Positions 54,079 through 62,992 of a stretch of 64,000 bases of DNA are shown here, one piece after another. Below the pieces are notes generated by a model. That model did no database searches, was not told where the DNA came from, and saw nothing but the letters and a program-made list of their open reading frames with translations. Origin of the DNA: Deinobacterium chartae (GTDB lineage: Bacteria > Deinococcota > Deinococci > Deinococcales > Deinococcaceae); NCBI RefSeq assembly GCF_014202645.1, contig NZ_JACHHG010000008.1, positions 124,001 through 188,000 of the forward strand, given 5' to 3'. Within the stretch, counting starts at the first letter, position 1. Every line of letters begins with the position of its first letter. Made by a program: the position numbers and the translations under genes.

Positions 54079-55866
54079 ATGCTGGTTATTGCCATGCGAA
54101 CGGTAGGGAGCGGGGCCTCACATCGATCTTCAGGAATGATCCTGGCGGCCTACACGTTAGGATGCATGCTGCTGGTGGCCCTGGTCGTGCGGGCCGGACT
54201 GCCGCTCCCGCTGCTCCTGATCGCGTTCATGCCGTTGCCGCTGATCGCCGTGCAATACCCGCGCATGGTTTATCTGGCCTGTACGCTGCTGGCCGGAATG
54301 GCCCTGATCCTCGGCATGCGCATCACCGGGACAGAACCGCTCGATGCCCTGCTGGTCGGCGTGCTGGTCACCGCGCTTGCGGGCGGGTTGTTTGACCGCT
54401 TGGCCCGCGGCCTGCGGGCGCGTGAAGCGGCCCGGGGCGCTCTGTCCGAGAGCGAGCATCGCCTGCGCGCGGCGCTCGAGGCCAACATGGATGCCTTCGT
54501 GATTTACCGGGCGGTGCGCACCAGTAACCACGCGGTGGTCGATTTCGAGATCCTCGAGCTGAACGCGGCGGCCGCGCGCATGCTGCCGCTTCCCCGGGAC
54601 GGCGGCAAGGGCGCGCGATTGCGCGCGCTGGCACCGCACGCCCTGCATGCCGAGCTGTTTTACAAGTACCGCCGGGTTCTGGAGAGCGGCGTTCCGCTCG
54701 AGGAGGAATACGCGACCGAAAGTGTCTGGGAAGGCAGTGTCTGGAAGTACCAGCAGGTGGTGCCGCTGGACGACGGCGTGGCGGTGACGGCGCGGGACGT
54801 GACCGGACGCAAGCGGGCCGAGCAGCAACTGGCGCTGGCGGTTCACCGGGCCCAGGCACTCGCGCAGGTTGCCCGGCTCTCGACCGAGGCGCTGAACCTC
54901 GAGGAAATCGTGACCCGGGCCGTGCAGGCAGTCGCCGAGGTGGCCGACGTGGACTTTGGCTGCCTGCTGACCGGCAGGTGGGACCGCGTGGTGGCGCAGG
55001 CCTGCTGGCGTTCCCCCGGCGCGGGACCCGAGCTGGAACAGCTGGGCTCGCGGATGCCGTACGTTGCTGAGATGCTGCAGCAAGCCCTTCAGGGCGGTTG
55101 GCCACTGTACTGGGATGACCTGCTCACGCACAGCGAGGCTGCGCCCGGAGCGCAACCGGCAATCAGCGGGGTGTGTCTGTTCCCGCTCGATCCGGAGCGC
55201 GCGCTGCTGTTCGGTCGGTCAGGTGCAGTGCGCCCCTGGTCCGCCGAGGACCGGGCCCTGCTCGAGGTGGCGGCGCAGAACGTACGGGTGATGTTCGAGC
55301 GTACGACCTACCTGCAGGGGATCGAGGCAGCCGCGCGGCGCGACCCGCTGACCGGGCTGGGCAACCGCCGCGCTTTTGACGAGGAGGCTACGGCAGAGAT
55401 GGCGCGCTTCGGCGGCTCGCGGCAGGGGAACGCCCTGGGCCTGATGCTGATGGACCTCGACGGGCTCAAAGCCGTCAACGACCTCGAGGGGCACGCGCGC
55501 GGCGATGCGCTGCTTCAGGCCTTCGCCAATGCGCTGATCGCAGCGGTGCGTACGCAAGACCGGGTCTACCGTATCGGCGGAGACGAATTCGTGGTGCTCA
55601 TGCCGAACTGTATGCCCGAGGGGGGCCGCAGGGTGGCCGAGGCGGTGCGACGGGCCGCGGCAGATCTGCGGCGCGCGGGGTTTGCGCCAGCCGGGGTAAG
55701 CGTGGGGGTGGCATTTTGTCCTTCCGAGGCGGACACCCTCGACCATATGATGCACCTGGCCGACGAGCGCATGTACGCCGAGAAACGCCACCGCAAACAG
55801 CCGGTGAGCGCCGCAGGAGGAACGGACCAGGACCGCGCGGGACTGGATGAACTGCTGAATTCCTGA
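54079..55866 (+). CDS. Diguanylate cyclase with membrane, PAS and GAF domains
   Basis: 595 residues from ATG 54079; ATG 54094 is also possible. Four or five membrane helices (about 20-115), a PAS-like domain (about 125-250: LRAALEANMDAFVIYRAV ... VTARDVTGRKRAE), a GAF-like domain (about 265-410) and a GGDEF domain (about 425-575: RDPLTGLGNRRAFDEEA, MDLDGLKAVNDLEGHARGDALL, VYRIGGDEFVVLMPN). The catalytic GGDEF is intact, so it should make cyclic-di-GMP. No RxxD inhibitory site is evident. It stands alone in an AT-richer spacer. Confidence 0.92.
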   Translation: MLVIAMRTVGSGASHRSSGMILAAYTLGCMLLVALVVRAGLPLPLLLIAFMPLPLIAVQYPRMVYLACTLLAGMALILGMRITGTEPLDALLVGVLVTALAGGLFDRLARGLRAREAARGALSESEHRLRAALEANMDAFVIYRAVRTSNHAVVDFEILELNAAAARMLPLPRDGGKGARLRALAPHALHAELFYKYRRVLESGVPLEEEYATESVWEGSVWKYQQVVPLDDGVAVTARDVTGRKRAEQQLALAVHRAQALAQVARLSTEALNLEEIVTRAVQAVAEVADVDFGCLLTGRWDRVVAQACWRSPGAGPELEQLGSRMPYVAEMLQQALQGGWPLYWDDLLTHSEAAPGAQPAISGVCLFPLDPERALLFGRSGAVRPWSAEDRALLEVAAQNVRVMFERTTYLQGIEAAARRDPLTGLGNRRAFDEEATAEMARFGGSRQGNALGLMLMDLDGLKAVNDLEGHARGDALLQAFANALIAAVRTQDRVYRIGGDEFVVLMPNCMPEGGRRVAEAVRRAAADLRRAGFAPAGVSVGVAFCPSEADTLDHMMHLADERMYAEKRHRKQPVSAAGGTDQDRAGLDELLNS

Positions 55867-55971
55867 GAGCCCACCTAGAAGTGTTTTTGTGCGCAGGACA
55901 CTTAAGGTGTTACCATCGGCTCGAATACGCATTTCAGCGTCCCCAAGGGGACCGTGGCGAGCGGAGGCAGC

Positions 55972-57426
55972 ATGACGCAGGCGCAGATCGGTGTGATCGG
56001 ATTGGCGGTCATGGGCGAGAACCTGGTTCTCAACATGGCCAGCAAGGGCTTCCGGGTGGCGGTGCATAACCGCACGGCCGCGAAGGTGACGGCTTTTCTC
56101 GAGGGGCGCGCGGCCGGGCAGAGCATCGTGGGCGCGACCGACCCGGCAGAATTCGTGGCCCTGCTGGAAAGACCCCGGCGGGTGATGCTGATGGTGCGCG
56201 CCGGCGACGCGGTCGACGCCACCATCGAAACGCTGCTGCCGCACCTCGAGGCGGGCGACATTGTGATCGACGGTGGGAACAGCCACTTCCTGGATACCCG
56301 TCGCCGCACGGCGGCCTTGGCCGAAAAGGGCCTGCTGTACATCGGGACCGGCGTGTCCGGCGGCGAGGAGGGGGCGTTGCGCGGTCCTTCGATCATGCCG
56401 GGCGGCGACGAGCGGGCGTGGCCGTTCGTAAAGGACATCTTCCAGGGCATTGCGGCCAAGGTGGCCGACGGCAGCCCCTGTTGCGAGTGGGTGGGCTCGG
56501 ACGGGGCCGGACACTTCGTCAAGATGGTGCACAACGGCATCGAGTACGGCGACATGCAGATGATCGGCGAGGCTTACGCCCTCATGCGGGACGTGCTGAA
56601 CATGACCCCGGCCGAGATGAGCGCCGTGTTCCGGGGCTGGAACGCCGGGGTGCTGAACTCGTACCTGATCGAGATCACGGCCGACATTCTCGCCAAGACC
56701 GACGAGGAGACCGGACAGCCGCTGATCGACGTGATCCTCGACGCTGCCGGGCAGAAAGGAACCGGCAAGTGGACCAGCGAGACCGCCCTGAACCTGGGCG
56801 CTCCGGCCAGCACCATCGCCGAGGCGGTGTTCGCGCGCTGCATGTCGGCGCTCAAGGAGGAGCGCGTCGCCGCCGCCCGTCAGCTTCCGGGTCCGTCCGA
56901 GCGGTTCAGCGGAGACCGCGAGGCGTTCCTGCGCGACCTCGAGGGGGCGCTGTACGCCTCCAAGATCTGCTCGTACGCGCAGGGCTTTCAGCTGATGCGT
57001 CTGGCGGCCGAGGAGTATGGCTGGCAGCTGGACTACGGCAGCATCGCGCAGATGTGGCGCGAGGGCTGCATCATCCGCGCACGCTTCTTGGATGACATCA
57101 CGGCGGCTTACGCAACCACCCCGACATTGAGCAATCTGCTGCTGGCCCCGTTTTTCCGGGCGGCCATCGCGGAGGTGCAGGGGGCGTGGCGGCGGGTGAT
57201 CGGCGCAGCCGTCACCCTGGGCGTGCCGGTTCCGGCGTTTTCCTCGGCGCTGGCCTATTTCGACGGTTACCGTTCGGAACGCCTGCCGGCCAACCTGTTG
57301 CAGGCGCAGCGCGATTACTTCGGTGCGCACACGTACGAGCGGGTGGACCGCCCCAAGGGAGAGTTCTTTCATACGAACTGGACAGGGCGGGGCGGTGAGA
57401 CGTCCGCTTCAACGTATAGCGTTTGA
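55972..57426 (+). CDS. gnd: 6-phosphogluconate dehydrogenase (decarboxylating)
   Basis: 484 residues from ATG 55972 with GGAGG before it. It converts 6-phosphogluconate to ribulose 5-phosphate, giving NADPH. N-terminal Rossmann IGVIGLAVMGENLVLNMASKGFRVAVHNRT, GDIVIDGGNSHFLDTRRR, GTGVSGGEEGALRGPSIMPGGD, and the catalytic GSDGAGHFVKMVHNGIEYGDMQ (Lys/His/Asn). The C-terminal KGTGKWTSETALNLGAP and the tail are of the long dimeric type. NADPH supply fits the stress-defence neighbourhood. Confidence 0.96.
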   Translation: MTQAQIGVIGLAVMGENLVLNMASKGFRVAVHNRTAAKVTAFLEGRAAGQSIVGATDPAEFVALLERPRRVMLMVRAGDAVDATIETLLPHLEAGDIVIDGGNSHFLDTRRRTAALAEKGLLYIGTGVSGGEEGALRGPSIMPGGDERAWPFVKDIFQGIAAKVADGSPCCEWVGSDGAGHFVKMVHNGIEYGDMQMIGEAYALMRDVLNMTPAEMSAVFRGWNAGVLNSYLIEITADILAKTDEETGQPLIDVILDAAGQKGTGKWTSETALNLGAPASTIAEAVFARCMSALKEERVAAARQLPGPSERFSGDREAFLRDLEGALYASKICSYAQGFQLMRLAAEEYGWQLDYGSIAQMWREGCIIRARFLDDITAAYATTPTLSNLLLAPFFRAAIAEVQGAWRRVIGAAVTLGVPVPAFSSALAYFDGYRSERLPANLLQAQRDYFGAHTYERVDRPKGEFFHTNWTGRGGETSASTYSV

Positions 57427-57455
57427 GAATCATGCTTGATCCGTTCTGATCGTCG

Positions 57456-57488
57456 GCGGCCCGCCCGATGCATGTCATCGCGGGCCGC
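57456..57488 (+). terminator. Hairpin after gnd
   Basis: GCGGCCCG / CGGGCCGC outer stem with an inner CGATG/CATCG stem; no T-tract. Confidence 0.5.
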
Positions 57489-57977
57489 TGAGGTACGGGG
57501 TCCCTGCCAGGAAGCGATCCGACCGGGACAACCGGAATCGAGGGCCTTCTTCGTCTCCTGCTGCCGTGGGAAATCAAGGAGTGCTACCTCTGCTACCCGG
57601 AGCCTCCGCTCGATGCGCAAGGTGATGCCGCGCTGCACCGGAGCGACAATTTGTACCGATCCGGTTCCACCAGGGAGCCCCCGCGTCATTCACCCGCTGC
57701 GTCAGGCGTAGAGGACATGCTTCGACTTCCGGGTGAACGCCCCAGACGGTTCGCTGCGTTGGCCGGGGCACGCTGGCATGAGCGTGGACGACCGGATGGA
57801 GGAGTCCTGCTCGCTTTCCTGGAGCCGCTTCTTGCGTGGGCTGGCGGGGCTGCCGATCTGCCAAGCCTTTTTTCCTCCAGCGATAGTACGGATGAGCGAG
57901 GTCGGCGGGTAAGGCACCGTCTAAGCCGGAAACCGCCGTCTTGCAACGGTCAATCGCTCCCCGCGCAACGGTTGGGC
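57489..57977. other. 490-bp spacer without a convincing gene
   Basis: Several frames stay open on both strands because of high GC, but none has a ribosome-binding site plus a recognisable protein, and frames interrupt one another. It may be a decayed gene or mobile-element remnant. I see no terminal inverted repeats. Confidence 0.4.
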
Positions 57978-58006
57978 TTGACGCATACTGCATACCGCGA
58001 TACACT
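57978..58006 (+). promoter_or_regulatory. Strong promoter of short RNA A
   Basis: TTGACG (57978-57983), 17-bp spacer, TACACT (58001-58006). The first 13 spacer bases (CATACTGCATACC) are identical in promoter B. Confidence 0.75.
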
Positions 58007-58011
58007 TGTTT

Positions 58012-58050
58012 TATAAGCGATGAAAACAGCGGCCCCGGAGGGGCCTTTTT
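58012..58050 (+). ncRNA. Predicted short RNA A (about 39 nt)
   Basis: From the expected start to a terminator GGCCCC-GGA-GGGGCC then TTTTT (58031-58050). The hairpin begins 24 nt after the -10, the same as in B. An ATG at 58020 has no ribosome-binding site, so a protein is unlikely. Confidence 0.55.
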
Positions 58051-58128
58051 CGTTGGGTTCCCTCGCGGCGCAGACGGCAGGCAGACAGTCGCACGCCCAG
58101 AAGCTGCCCCCGCGCACGGCTGACCGGG

Positions 58129-58395
58129 TCAGGACGGCGTACGGATGCTGTCCACCTGCACTCCGAAACGCAGCAAAATGGTCTTGAAGCGTTGCATGGC
58201 GCCAAGAGCACGTTCCCGGTCCGCACGCTCGAAGGCCAGGGTGATGCGTCCCGGAGTGCCTTGCCGGGGAGGCTCGACCAGCAGTTGTAGGGGGCGGGCA
58301 AAGGTGGAATCGTGGGTAAGGTCGCGCAGCACCTGAAAAAACGTGGGTTCGTCCACGCCCTCGAGGGCGAAGGTGATGCCCTGTTTATCGGCCAT
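58129..58395 (-). CDS. Hypothetical protein, 88 residues
   Basis: MADKQGITFALEGVDEPTFFQVLRDLTH... with a strand-helix-strand pattern; no family recognised. TAGTCT (58406-58401) is five bases before the ATG, so a leaderless transcript. Normal codon use for the window. Confidence 0.6.
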   Translation of the reverse strand: MADKQGITFALEGVDEPTFFQVLRDLTHDSTFARPLQLLVEPPRQGTPGRITLAFERADRERALGAMQRFKTILLRFGVQVDSIRTPS

Positions 58396-58570
58396 GTCCC
58401 AGACTATGCGCTGCTTCGGTGCTGCAGGTGAGATGGTCCGCCGGGGCCTCGGATGCAGCCTGACCGGAGGGCTCCTCGAGGAACTGCGTGGTCACTTTGC
58501 AAATGACCGCTGCGTCCTGTGGGCGGCGAGGGCACACCGATCACCCTGGGCCCGGACCGGGCCGAATCGG

Positions 58571-58576
58571 TACAAT
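58571..58576 (+). promoter_or_regulatory. Candidate -10 of the GNAT gene
   Basis: TACAAT, 37 bp before the ATG; no clear -35. Confidence 0.4.
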
Positions 58577-58613
58577 CAAGACAACTTCAAACCCATCGTC
58601 AGAAAGGTCTGTT

Positions 58614-59633
58614 ATGCATATCTCTTCTTTTTTGATTCAGGAGGGCCGCGACTCGGATTACGCCGCACTCTCTGATCTGATGGATGTCATGCGTGCCGAG
58701 CGGGTTCCGGACGAGCCCTCCGCTCCGCTGAGCGAGCGGCAGGTGGCTTGGCGCAGCGTTCCCGAGCTGTACCGAATTCGTACGTGGCTGGCCTGGGAGG
58801 ATGGGCAGGCCGTTGGGCGTGCCGAGGCGGGCTATCCGGACGTTCCCGAGAACGCGCACCTGCTGCATACCCTGTTCGAGGTGCATCCGGCACATCGCAG
58901 GCGCGGTCTGGGCCGGACCCTGTTGGCCGAGGTGGTGACCTACGCCGAGACGCTGGGGCGCCGATCCCTGCTGCTCAGCAGCGTCAGCAACGTACCCGAC
59001 GGAGAGGCATTCCTGCAAAGAATCGGTGCGCGGCCCGCCCTCGAGATGCGCGTCAGCCGCCTCGAGCTCGCCGATGTGGACGCCGGGCTGCTGGACCGCT
59101 GGCTGGAGGCCGGACCTGCGGCGGATTTCGAGCTGGGGTTCTGGACCGGGGTTTATCCCGACGAGCACCTCGAGGACATTGCCCGTTTGTACGACATTCT
59201 GAACACGGCGCCGCGCGGCGAACTCGAGGTCGAGGACGTGCGAACCAGCGCCGAGGAACTGCGCCAGCGGGACCGGTCGTTTGCCGCTACCGGTCAGCGG
59301 CGCTGGGTGGCTTACGCGCTCGAGCGCGCCAGCGGCAGGTTCGTGGGCTTCACCGAGCTCGACTGGCATCCTGCACGTCCCGGTACGCTGAGTCAGGGAG
59401 CGACCGGGGTGTTTCCCGAGTTTCGTGGGCGCGGGCTGGGCCGCTGGCTGAAGGCCGCCATGCTGCGGCGGGTCATGCTCGAATTACCCGAGGCCCGGCG
59501 CATCGAGACCGGCAATGCCCAGAGCAATGCCCCGATGCTGGCCATCAACGTAGCGCTGGGATTCCGACCCCATCGCACGCTGATCAACTGGCAGCTCGAG
59601 GTGGAGCAAGCGCGCCGTTACCTCGACGGATAA
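58614..59633 (+). CDS. Protein with two GNAT acetyltransferase domains
   Basis: 339 residues from ATG 58614, AAAGG before it. The first GNAT domain has the acetyl-CoA loop VHPAHRRRGLGRTLL (about residue 95), the second VFPEFRGRGLGRWLKAAML (about 265) followed by ETGNAQSNAPMLAINVALGFRPHRT. Tandem-GNAT proteins acetylate small amines, drugs or proteins, or carry one inactive half; the substrate here is unknown. Confidence 0.88.
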   Translation: MHISSFLIQEGRDSDYAALSDLMDVMRAERVPDEPSAPLSERQVAWRSVPELYRIRTWLAWEDGQAVGRAEAGYPDVPENAHLLHTLFEVHPAHRRRGLGRTLLAEVVTYAETLGRRSLLLSSVSNVPDGEAFLQRIGARPALEMRVSRLELADVDAGLLDRWLEAGPAADFELGFWTGVYPDEHLEDIARLYDILNTAPRGELEVEDVRTSAEELRQRDRSFAATGQRRWVAYALERASGRFVGFTELDWHPARPGTLSQGATGVFPEFRGRGLGRWLKAAMLRRVMLELPEARRIETGNAQSNAPMLAINVALGFRPHRTLINWQLEVEQARRYLDG

Positions 59634-59783
59634 ATCCAGCACGCTCGGGGAACACGAGGCTGGTCCCAGCGTTCCCCGTTGCGCTTCGGAGGTTTGGCAG
59701 GGCCCGGGCGTTGCCGATCATGCTGGCCTCGGGCGGAACATGATCGGCGTAAGAATGCCGGGTTCCGCACCGGGCGCATAGAT

Positions 59784-59812
59784 TTGACACATACTGCATA
59801 CCGGGGTACACT
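59784..59812 (+). promoter_or_regulatory. Strong promoter of short RNA B
   Basis: TTGACA (59784-59789), 17-bp spacer starting CATACTGCATACC, TACACT (59807-59812). Confidence 0.8.
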
Positions 59813-59818
59813 GAAGCT

Positions 59819-59861
59819 ATCAAACAAGGAAAGCGGCGGCCTGGAAGGGCCGAATTTTTTT
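59819..59861 (+). ncRNA. Predicted short RNA B (about 43 nt)
   Basis: Ends in CGGCCT-GGAA-GGGCCG-AA-TTTTTTT (59837-59861), a strong intrinsic terminator 24 nt after the -10. It carries GAAAGCGGCGGCC as unit C does. No reading frame with a ribosome-binding site. Confidence 0.6.
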
Positions 59862-59894
59862 GGTCAGTCGGGCGCACACAGAGGTCGGTGGCCC

Positions 59895-60911
59895 TCAGCG
59901 CGCGGGCCCCTCGTTGTTCGCTGCGGCGGCTTTGCGGCTCAGCGCGGTCAGTGCCGAGCGGGTAACCGCCGATTCGCTCTCGGCGCCGGTGCGGCGCTCG
60001 AGGTCATAGCCGCTGGCTCGCGGCAGCAGGCGGTTGGTCATGGCCAGCAGGTCACTTACCCGTCCGGGGAACAGGCCGTGCGCGGCGGCCAGCGCCTTGC
60101 CGGGCAGGCTGGTGATCAGTTCGGCCTGTCCGGCCTCGAGGGCGCGCACGATGTCGCGGGCGGTGGCCTCGGCCGAAGCCGACAGTACCGGGAGCGAGTC
60201 GGCCACGCTGAACCAGGCGTACTCGGCCTGATGCCGCCCCCGTACGAAAACGTGCGGGGTGCTGCCGCTGCGAATCAGACCGGGACAGACGGTGGTGACC
60301 AGGATGCCCTCCTGCTTCAGCTCGGCGCGCAAACCCTGCGAGAAGCCGGTGAGCGCGAATTTGGAGGCGCTGTAGGGCAGCAGGTGCGGGACGCTGACCT
60401 TGCCCCCGATCGAGGAGATGTTGACGATGCGCCCCTCGCGCCGTGAGCGCATACCGGGAAGTACTGCGCGGATCAGGTGCAGCGGGGCCCAAAAGTGGGT
60501 GCGCATGGCCTCGTCGTAGTCACAGAGCTGCATGGTCTCGAACGGCCCCACCTGGATCACGCCCGCGTTGTTGATCAGAACGTCGATTCTTCCGAAGTGT
60601 GCGCCCGCCGCCTGTACCAGCGCGGCTGCCTGTTCGGGGTCGCTGAGGTCGTAGGCCTGGGCGTATACCTCGGCCCCCCTCGAGCGGAGTTCCTCGGCGG
60701 CCCGTTCCAGGGTCTGGGGGTCACGGGCGCTCAGGACCAGCCGGGCACCCCGGCGTGCGAGCTCGCGCGCCAGAACCAGTCCGAGTCCGCGCGAGCCTCC
60801 GGCGATCAGCACGACCTTGCCGCGCAGATCGTAGCGGGAACCGGTGCGTCTCAGGGCCCACAGCGTTCCTAATCCGAGTGCGGTGAGCAGCAGCGTAGCG
60901 CTTCGTGCCAT
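59895..60911 (-). CDS. Short-chain dehydrogenase/reductase with N-terminal membrane helix
   Basis: 338 residues, GGGAGGA before the ATG. A membrane helix (TLLLTALGLGTLWAL) precedes the Rossmann domain: VVLIAGGSRGLGLVLARELARRGA (cofactor site), INNAGVIQVG, NISSIGGKVSV (catalytic Ser) and YSASKFALTGFSQGLRAEL (YxxxK). The C-terminal 90 residues extend the usual fold. Substrate unknown; membrane-bound SDRs often act on lipids. Confidence 0.9.
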   Translation of the reverse strand: MARSATLLLTALGLGTLWALRRTGSRYDLRGKVVLIAGGSRGLGLVLARELARRGARLVLSARDPQTLERAAEELRSRGAEVYAQAYDLSDPEQAAALVQAAGAHFGRIDVLINNAGVIQVGPFETMQLCDYDEAMRTHFWAPLHLIRAVLPGMRSRREGRIVNISSIGGKVSVPHLLPYSASKFALTGFSQGLRAELKQEGILVTTVCPGLIRSGSTPHVFVRGRHQAEYAWFSVADSLPVLSASAEATARDIVRALEAGQAELITSLPGKALAAAHGLFPGRVSDLLAMTNRLLPRASGYDLERRTGAESESAVTRSALTALSRKAAAANNEGPAR

Positions 60912-61353
60912 GCATCCTCCCTTGCTTCCGTTATTTCAGCCGAGCATGGGGGAAAGGTGCGGTGGACGTGGCCGCCTCTTCATGTTCTGTACGGGGTTGA
61001 ATCCGGATCGTGCGTGGCCGGGGCCAAATTCAGCGCGCGAGATCCGCTTGTTGACCCGCTGAGGGACTTTTTGAGGTCGCAGGCGCGGGTGCCCCGGGCA
61101 GGTGTGATGAGGCGCTGCGCCGTCCTGCTCGCGGAGTGACTTCTTATTTTTCAAATGTTTGCTGCCCGTTTCGTCTCGGCAACGCCCAACCAGGTCACGT
61201 CCCGCAAAATTTGGTGTAGGATACCACCGCGCAGACGTCGCCCTGGTCGATTTCTTTCGCAGGCCAGGGTCTCAGGCGTCCAAGACAATTCGTTCGAGCT
61301 GGGGGAGGGGAAAAGCCAAAATCCGCTCCAGACGCAAGTTTTTGCTCGACAAT
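60912..61353. other. Spacer between the SDR gene and csp, no gene seen
   Basis: 440 bp with frames open by chance only and no ribosome-binding sites. The composition becomes AT-richer toward the csp promoter. Confidence 0.45.
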
Positions 61354-61382
61354 TTGACTTTGGACCTAATTTTGCTCATAAT
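61354..61382 (+). promoter_or_regulatory. Promoter of csp with inverted repeat around the -10
   Basis: TTGACT (61354-61359), 17-bp spacer, CATAAT (61377-61382). CCTAATT / AATTAGG (61365-61371, 61380-61386) brackets the -10 and could be an operator. A leader of about 79 nt follows. Confidence 0.75.
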
Positions 61383-61467
61383 TAGGGCGTTCCAGGTATG
61401 CAGCCCAACTCAATACACATCGAAGCACGGGTCGCTACTACTTAAATGGAATGCTTCAGGAGTACCC

Positions 61468-61731
61468 ATGGCAGAAGGTAAGGTTAAGTGGTTTAACGTC
61501 GAAAAAGGCTTCGGGTTCATCGAGCACGCGGGCAACCCGGATGTGTTCGTTCACTATAGCGCCATCGCCGCGCAGGGCTTCCGCAAGCTCAACGAGGGCG
61601 ACGAGGTGGAGTTCGAGATCGAAGAGGGCCAGCGCGGCAAAGGCCCGCAGGCCAAGAACGTCCGTGTGACCAAGCCCGCTCCCGAGGGCTACACGAGCCG
61701 TCCGCAGCGCAGCACCAGCAACCGCTGGTAA
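61468..61731 (+). CDS. Cold-shock domain protein (CspA family)
   Basis: 87 residues from ATG 61468, TCAGGAG before it. [30 protein letters not shown] contains RNP1 (KGFGFI) and RNP2 (VFVHYS); the [21 protein letters not shown] strand completes the OB fold. A short basic tail ([12 protein letters not shown]) extends it. RNA chaperone for cold or general stress. The long leader and strong promoter match known csp genes. Confidence 0.95.
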   Translation: MAEGKVKWFNVEKGFGFIEHAGNPDVFVHYSAIAAQGFRKLNEGDEVEFEIEEGQRGKGPQAKNVRVTKPAPEGYTSRPQRSTSNRW

Positions 61732-61753
61732 ACCCTTTCCCGTGTGACCAGCC

Positions 61754-61780
61754 AGCGCGGCCCCCACTGGGGGCCGCGCT
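61754..61780 (+). terminator. Terminator after csp
   Basis: AGCGCGGCCCCC-ACT-GGGGGCCGCGCT, 12-bp perfect stem; only a short T signal. Confidence 0.75.
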
Positions 61781-61799
61781 CGTACGGATTGCCCCGGGC

Positions 61800-62576
61800 T
61801 CAGGGCAGCAGGTAAATCCAGTCGTCGGTCCCGAACTTCTGCCGCACCCGTTCCTCGGCCTCCTCGAGGTCCGAGGCCGAGAGCGTTCCCGGACGCAGGC
61901 CGTGCCGCTCGCGGAAGGTGTCCACCATGCGCCCGATGATGGTTTCACGCGGAAGATCGGTCTGCTGGCGCAGCGGTCCCACCCGCTTGTTGGCCGAGAC
62001 GTTGCCCTTATCCGACAGCTTTTCCTTGCCGATGCGCAGCACCTCGAGCATCTTGGCCGGGTTCATGTCGTAGGCCATGGTGACGTGGTGCAGCACCGCC
62101 CCGAAGCGCCGCGACTGCGCCGCTCCCCCGATCTTGCCGCCTTCGGAGGTGATGTCGTTGATCGGGGCGTACGAGGCCTTTACGCCCAGCGAGCGCAGGG
62201 CCTCGAGGGTCCAGGCGTCCAAGAAGGCGTACGAGTCCACGAAGGACATGCCCTGGACCAGTTCGGGCGGCGCGTAGATCGAGTAGGTGATGGTGTTGCC
62301 CGGTTCCACGAACATCGCCCCACCCCCGGTGATGCGCCGCACCACGCGCATACCGTGCTTGCGCGCCCCCTCGGGGTCTACCTCGTTGCGCACCGACTGA
62401 AAGCGGCCCAGCACCACCGCCGGTTCGCCCCACTCCCAGATGCGCAGGGTGGGGGCTCTGCGCCCTTCGCCCACCTGCTGGGTCAGCAGCTCGTCGAGCG
62501 CCATGTGCAGCGTTCCCGACTGCGGACCGCCATGAATCAGCTCCCACTCGTAATCCCGCCAGGTGGTCCGGGTCAT
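61800..62576 (-). CDS. lplA: Lipoate-protein ligase, catalytic (LplA N-type) subunit
   Basis: 258 residues; ATG overlaps the stop of the upstream small gene (ATGA). It attaches lipoate to dehydrogenase complexes. Motifs: the PAVVLGRFQSVRNEVD loop, RVVRRITGGGAMFVEPGNTITYSI and the KIGGAAQSRR Lys region. It lacks the C-terminal adenylation-accessory domain of one-chain LplA; that part is supplied by the gene just upstream. Together they look like the two-chain ligase known from Thermoplasma. Confidence 0.88.
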   Translation of the reverse strand: MTRTTWRDYEWELIHGGPQSGTLHMALDELLTQQVGEGRRAPTLRIWEWGEPAVVLGRFQSVRNEVDPEGARKHGMRVVRRITGGGAMFVEPGNTITYSIYAPPELVQGMSFVDSYAFLDAWTLEALRSLGVKASYAPINDITSEGGKIGGAAQSRRFGAVLHHVTMAYDMNPAKMLEVLRIGKEKLSDKGNVSANKRVGPLRQQTDLPRETIIGRMVDTFRERHGLRPGTLSASDLEEAEERVRQKFGTDDWIYLLP

Positions 62577-62845
62577 GCCAGCGCCCTCCGCACCGCGATG
62601 GCCACCGCCTCGGGCGAGAAGCCCAACAAGATGGCGTCGCGGGTTGCCTCGGCCACCGCGCGGGCCAGCTCGGCCTCGCCGAGGTCCGCAGGCAGTCCCT
62701 CGAGGGCCCGGTTGATCTCCAGCAGGGCCTCGTCGGGCTCCAGGAAAAAGTCGCCGCTGACCCGCACGTCCTCGAGGCGCCCCTGACGGACCTCGAGGTC
62801 CACCATCACCAGTTTGCCGCCGGGTGTCTTGTATTCTCCGTGCAT
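62573..62845 (-). CDS. lplB: Lipoate-protein ligase accessory (C-terminal type) subunit
   Basis: 90 residues from ATG 62845, GGAGG 5 nt before it. GEYKTPGGKLVMVDLEVRQGRLEDVRVSGDFFLEPDEALLEINRALEGL is the LplA C-terminal domain fold; it overlaps the catalytic gene by 4 bases. In the archaeal bipartite ligase both chains are needed to make lipoyl-AMP; that it holds here is inference from sequence and order. The symbol follows that usage (it is not the ACP octanoyltransferase LipB). Confidence 0.82.
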   Translation of the reverse strand: MHGEYKTPGGKLVMVDLEVRQGRLEDVRVSGDFFLEPDEALLEINRALEGLPADLGEAELARAVAEATRDAILLGFSPEAVAIAVRRALA

Positions 62846-62921
62846 CTTGCCTCCGGACCTCACTCTAGCGCCGCTTCGAAGCCCGCAGGAGGAAATGGGG
62901 GCCGTTTAGCCGCTCTTGAGA

Positions 62922-62957
62922 GATAAAGGCCGCGTAAAAGCCGGCAGCGGCTTTATC
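62922..62957. other. Imperfect hairpin upstream of nth
   Basis: GATAAA-G-GCCGC / GCGGC-TTTATC with one bulge, 36 bp before the nth start. Possible leader structure; no function assigned. Confidence 0.3.
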
Positions 62958-62992
62958 ACCCATCCGTCCGGGCGGCACGCCAGATTGACTTC

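Noticed and set aside
57574-58005. Minus-strand 143-codon frame as a transposase remnant
   Set aside because: No DDE or other transposase motif that I can recognise and no terminal repeats; kept only as an unassigned spacer.
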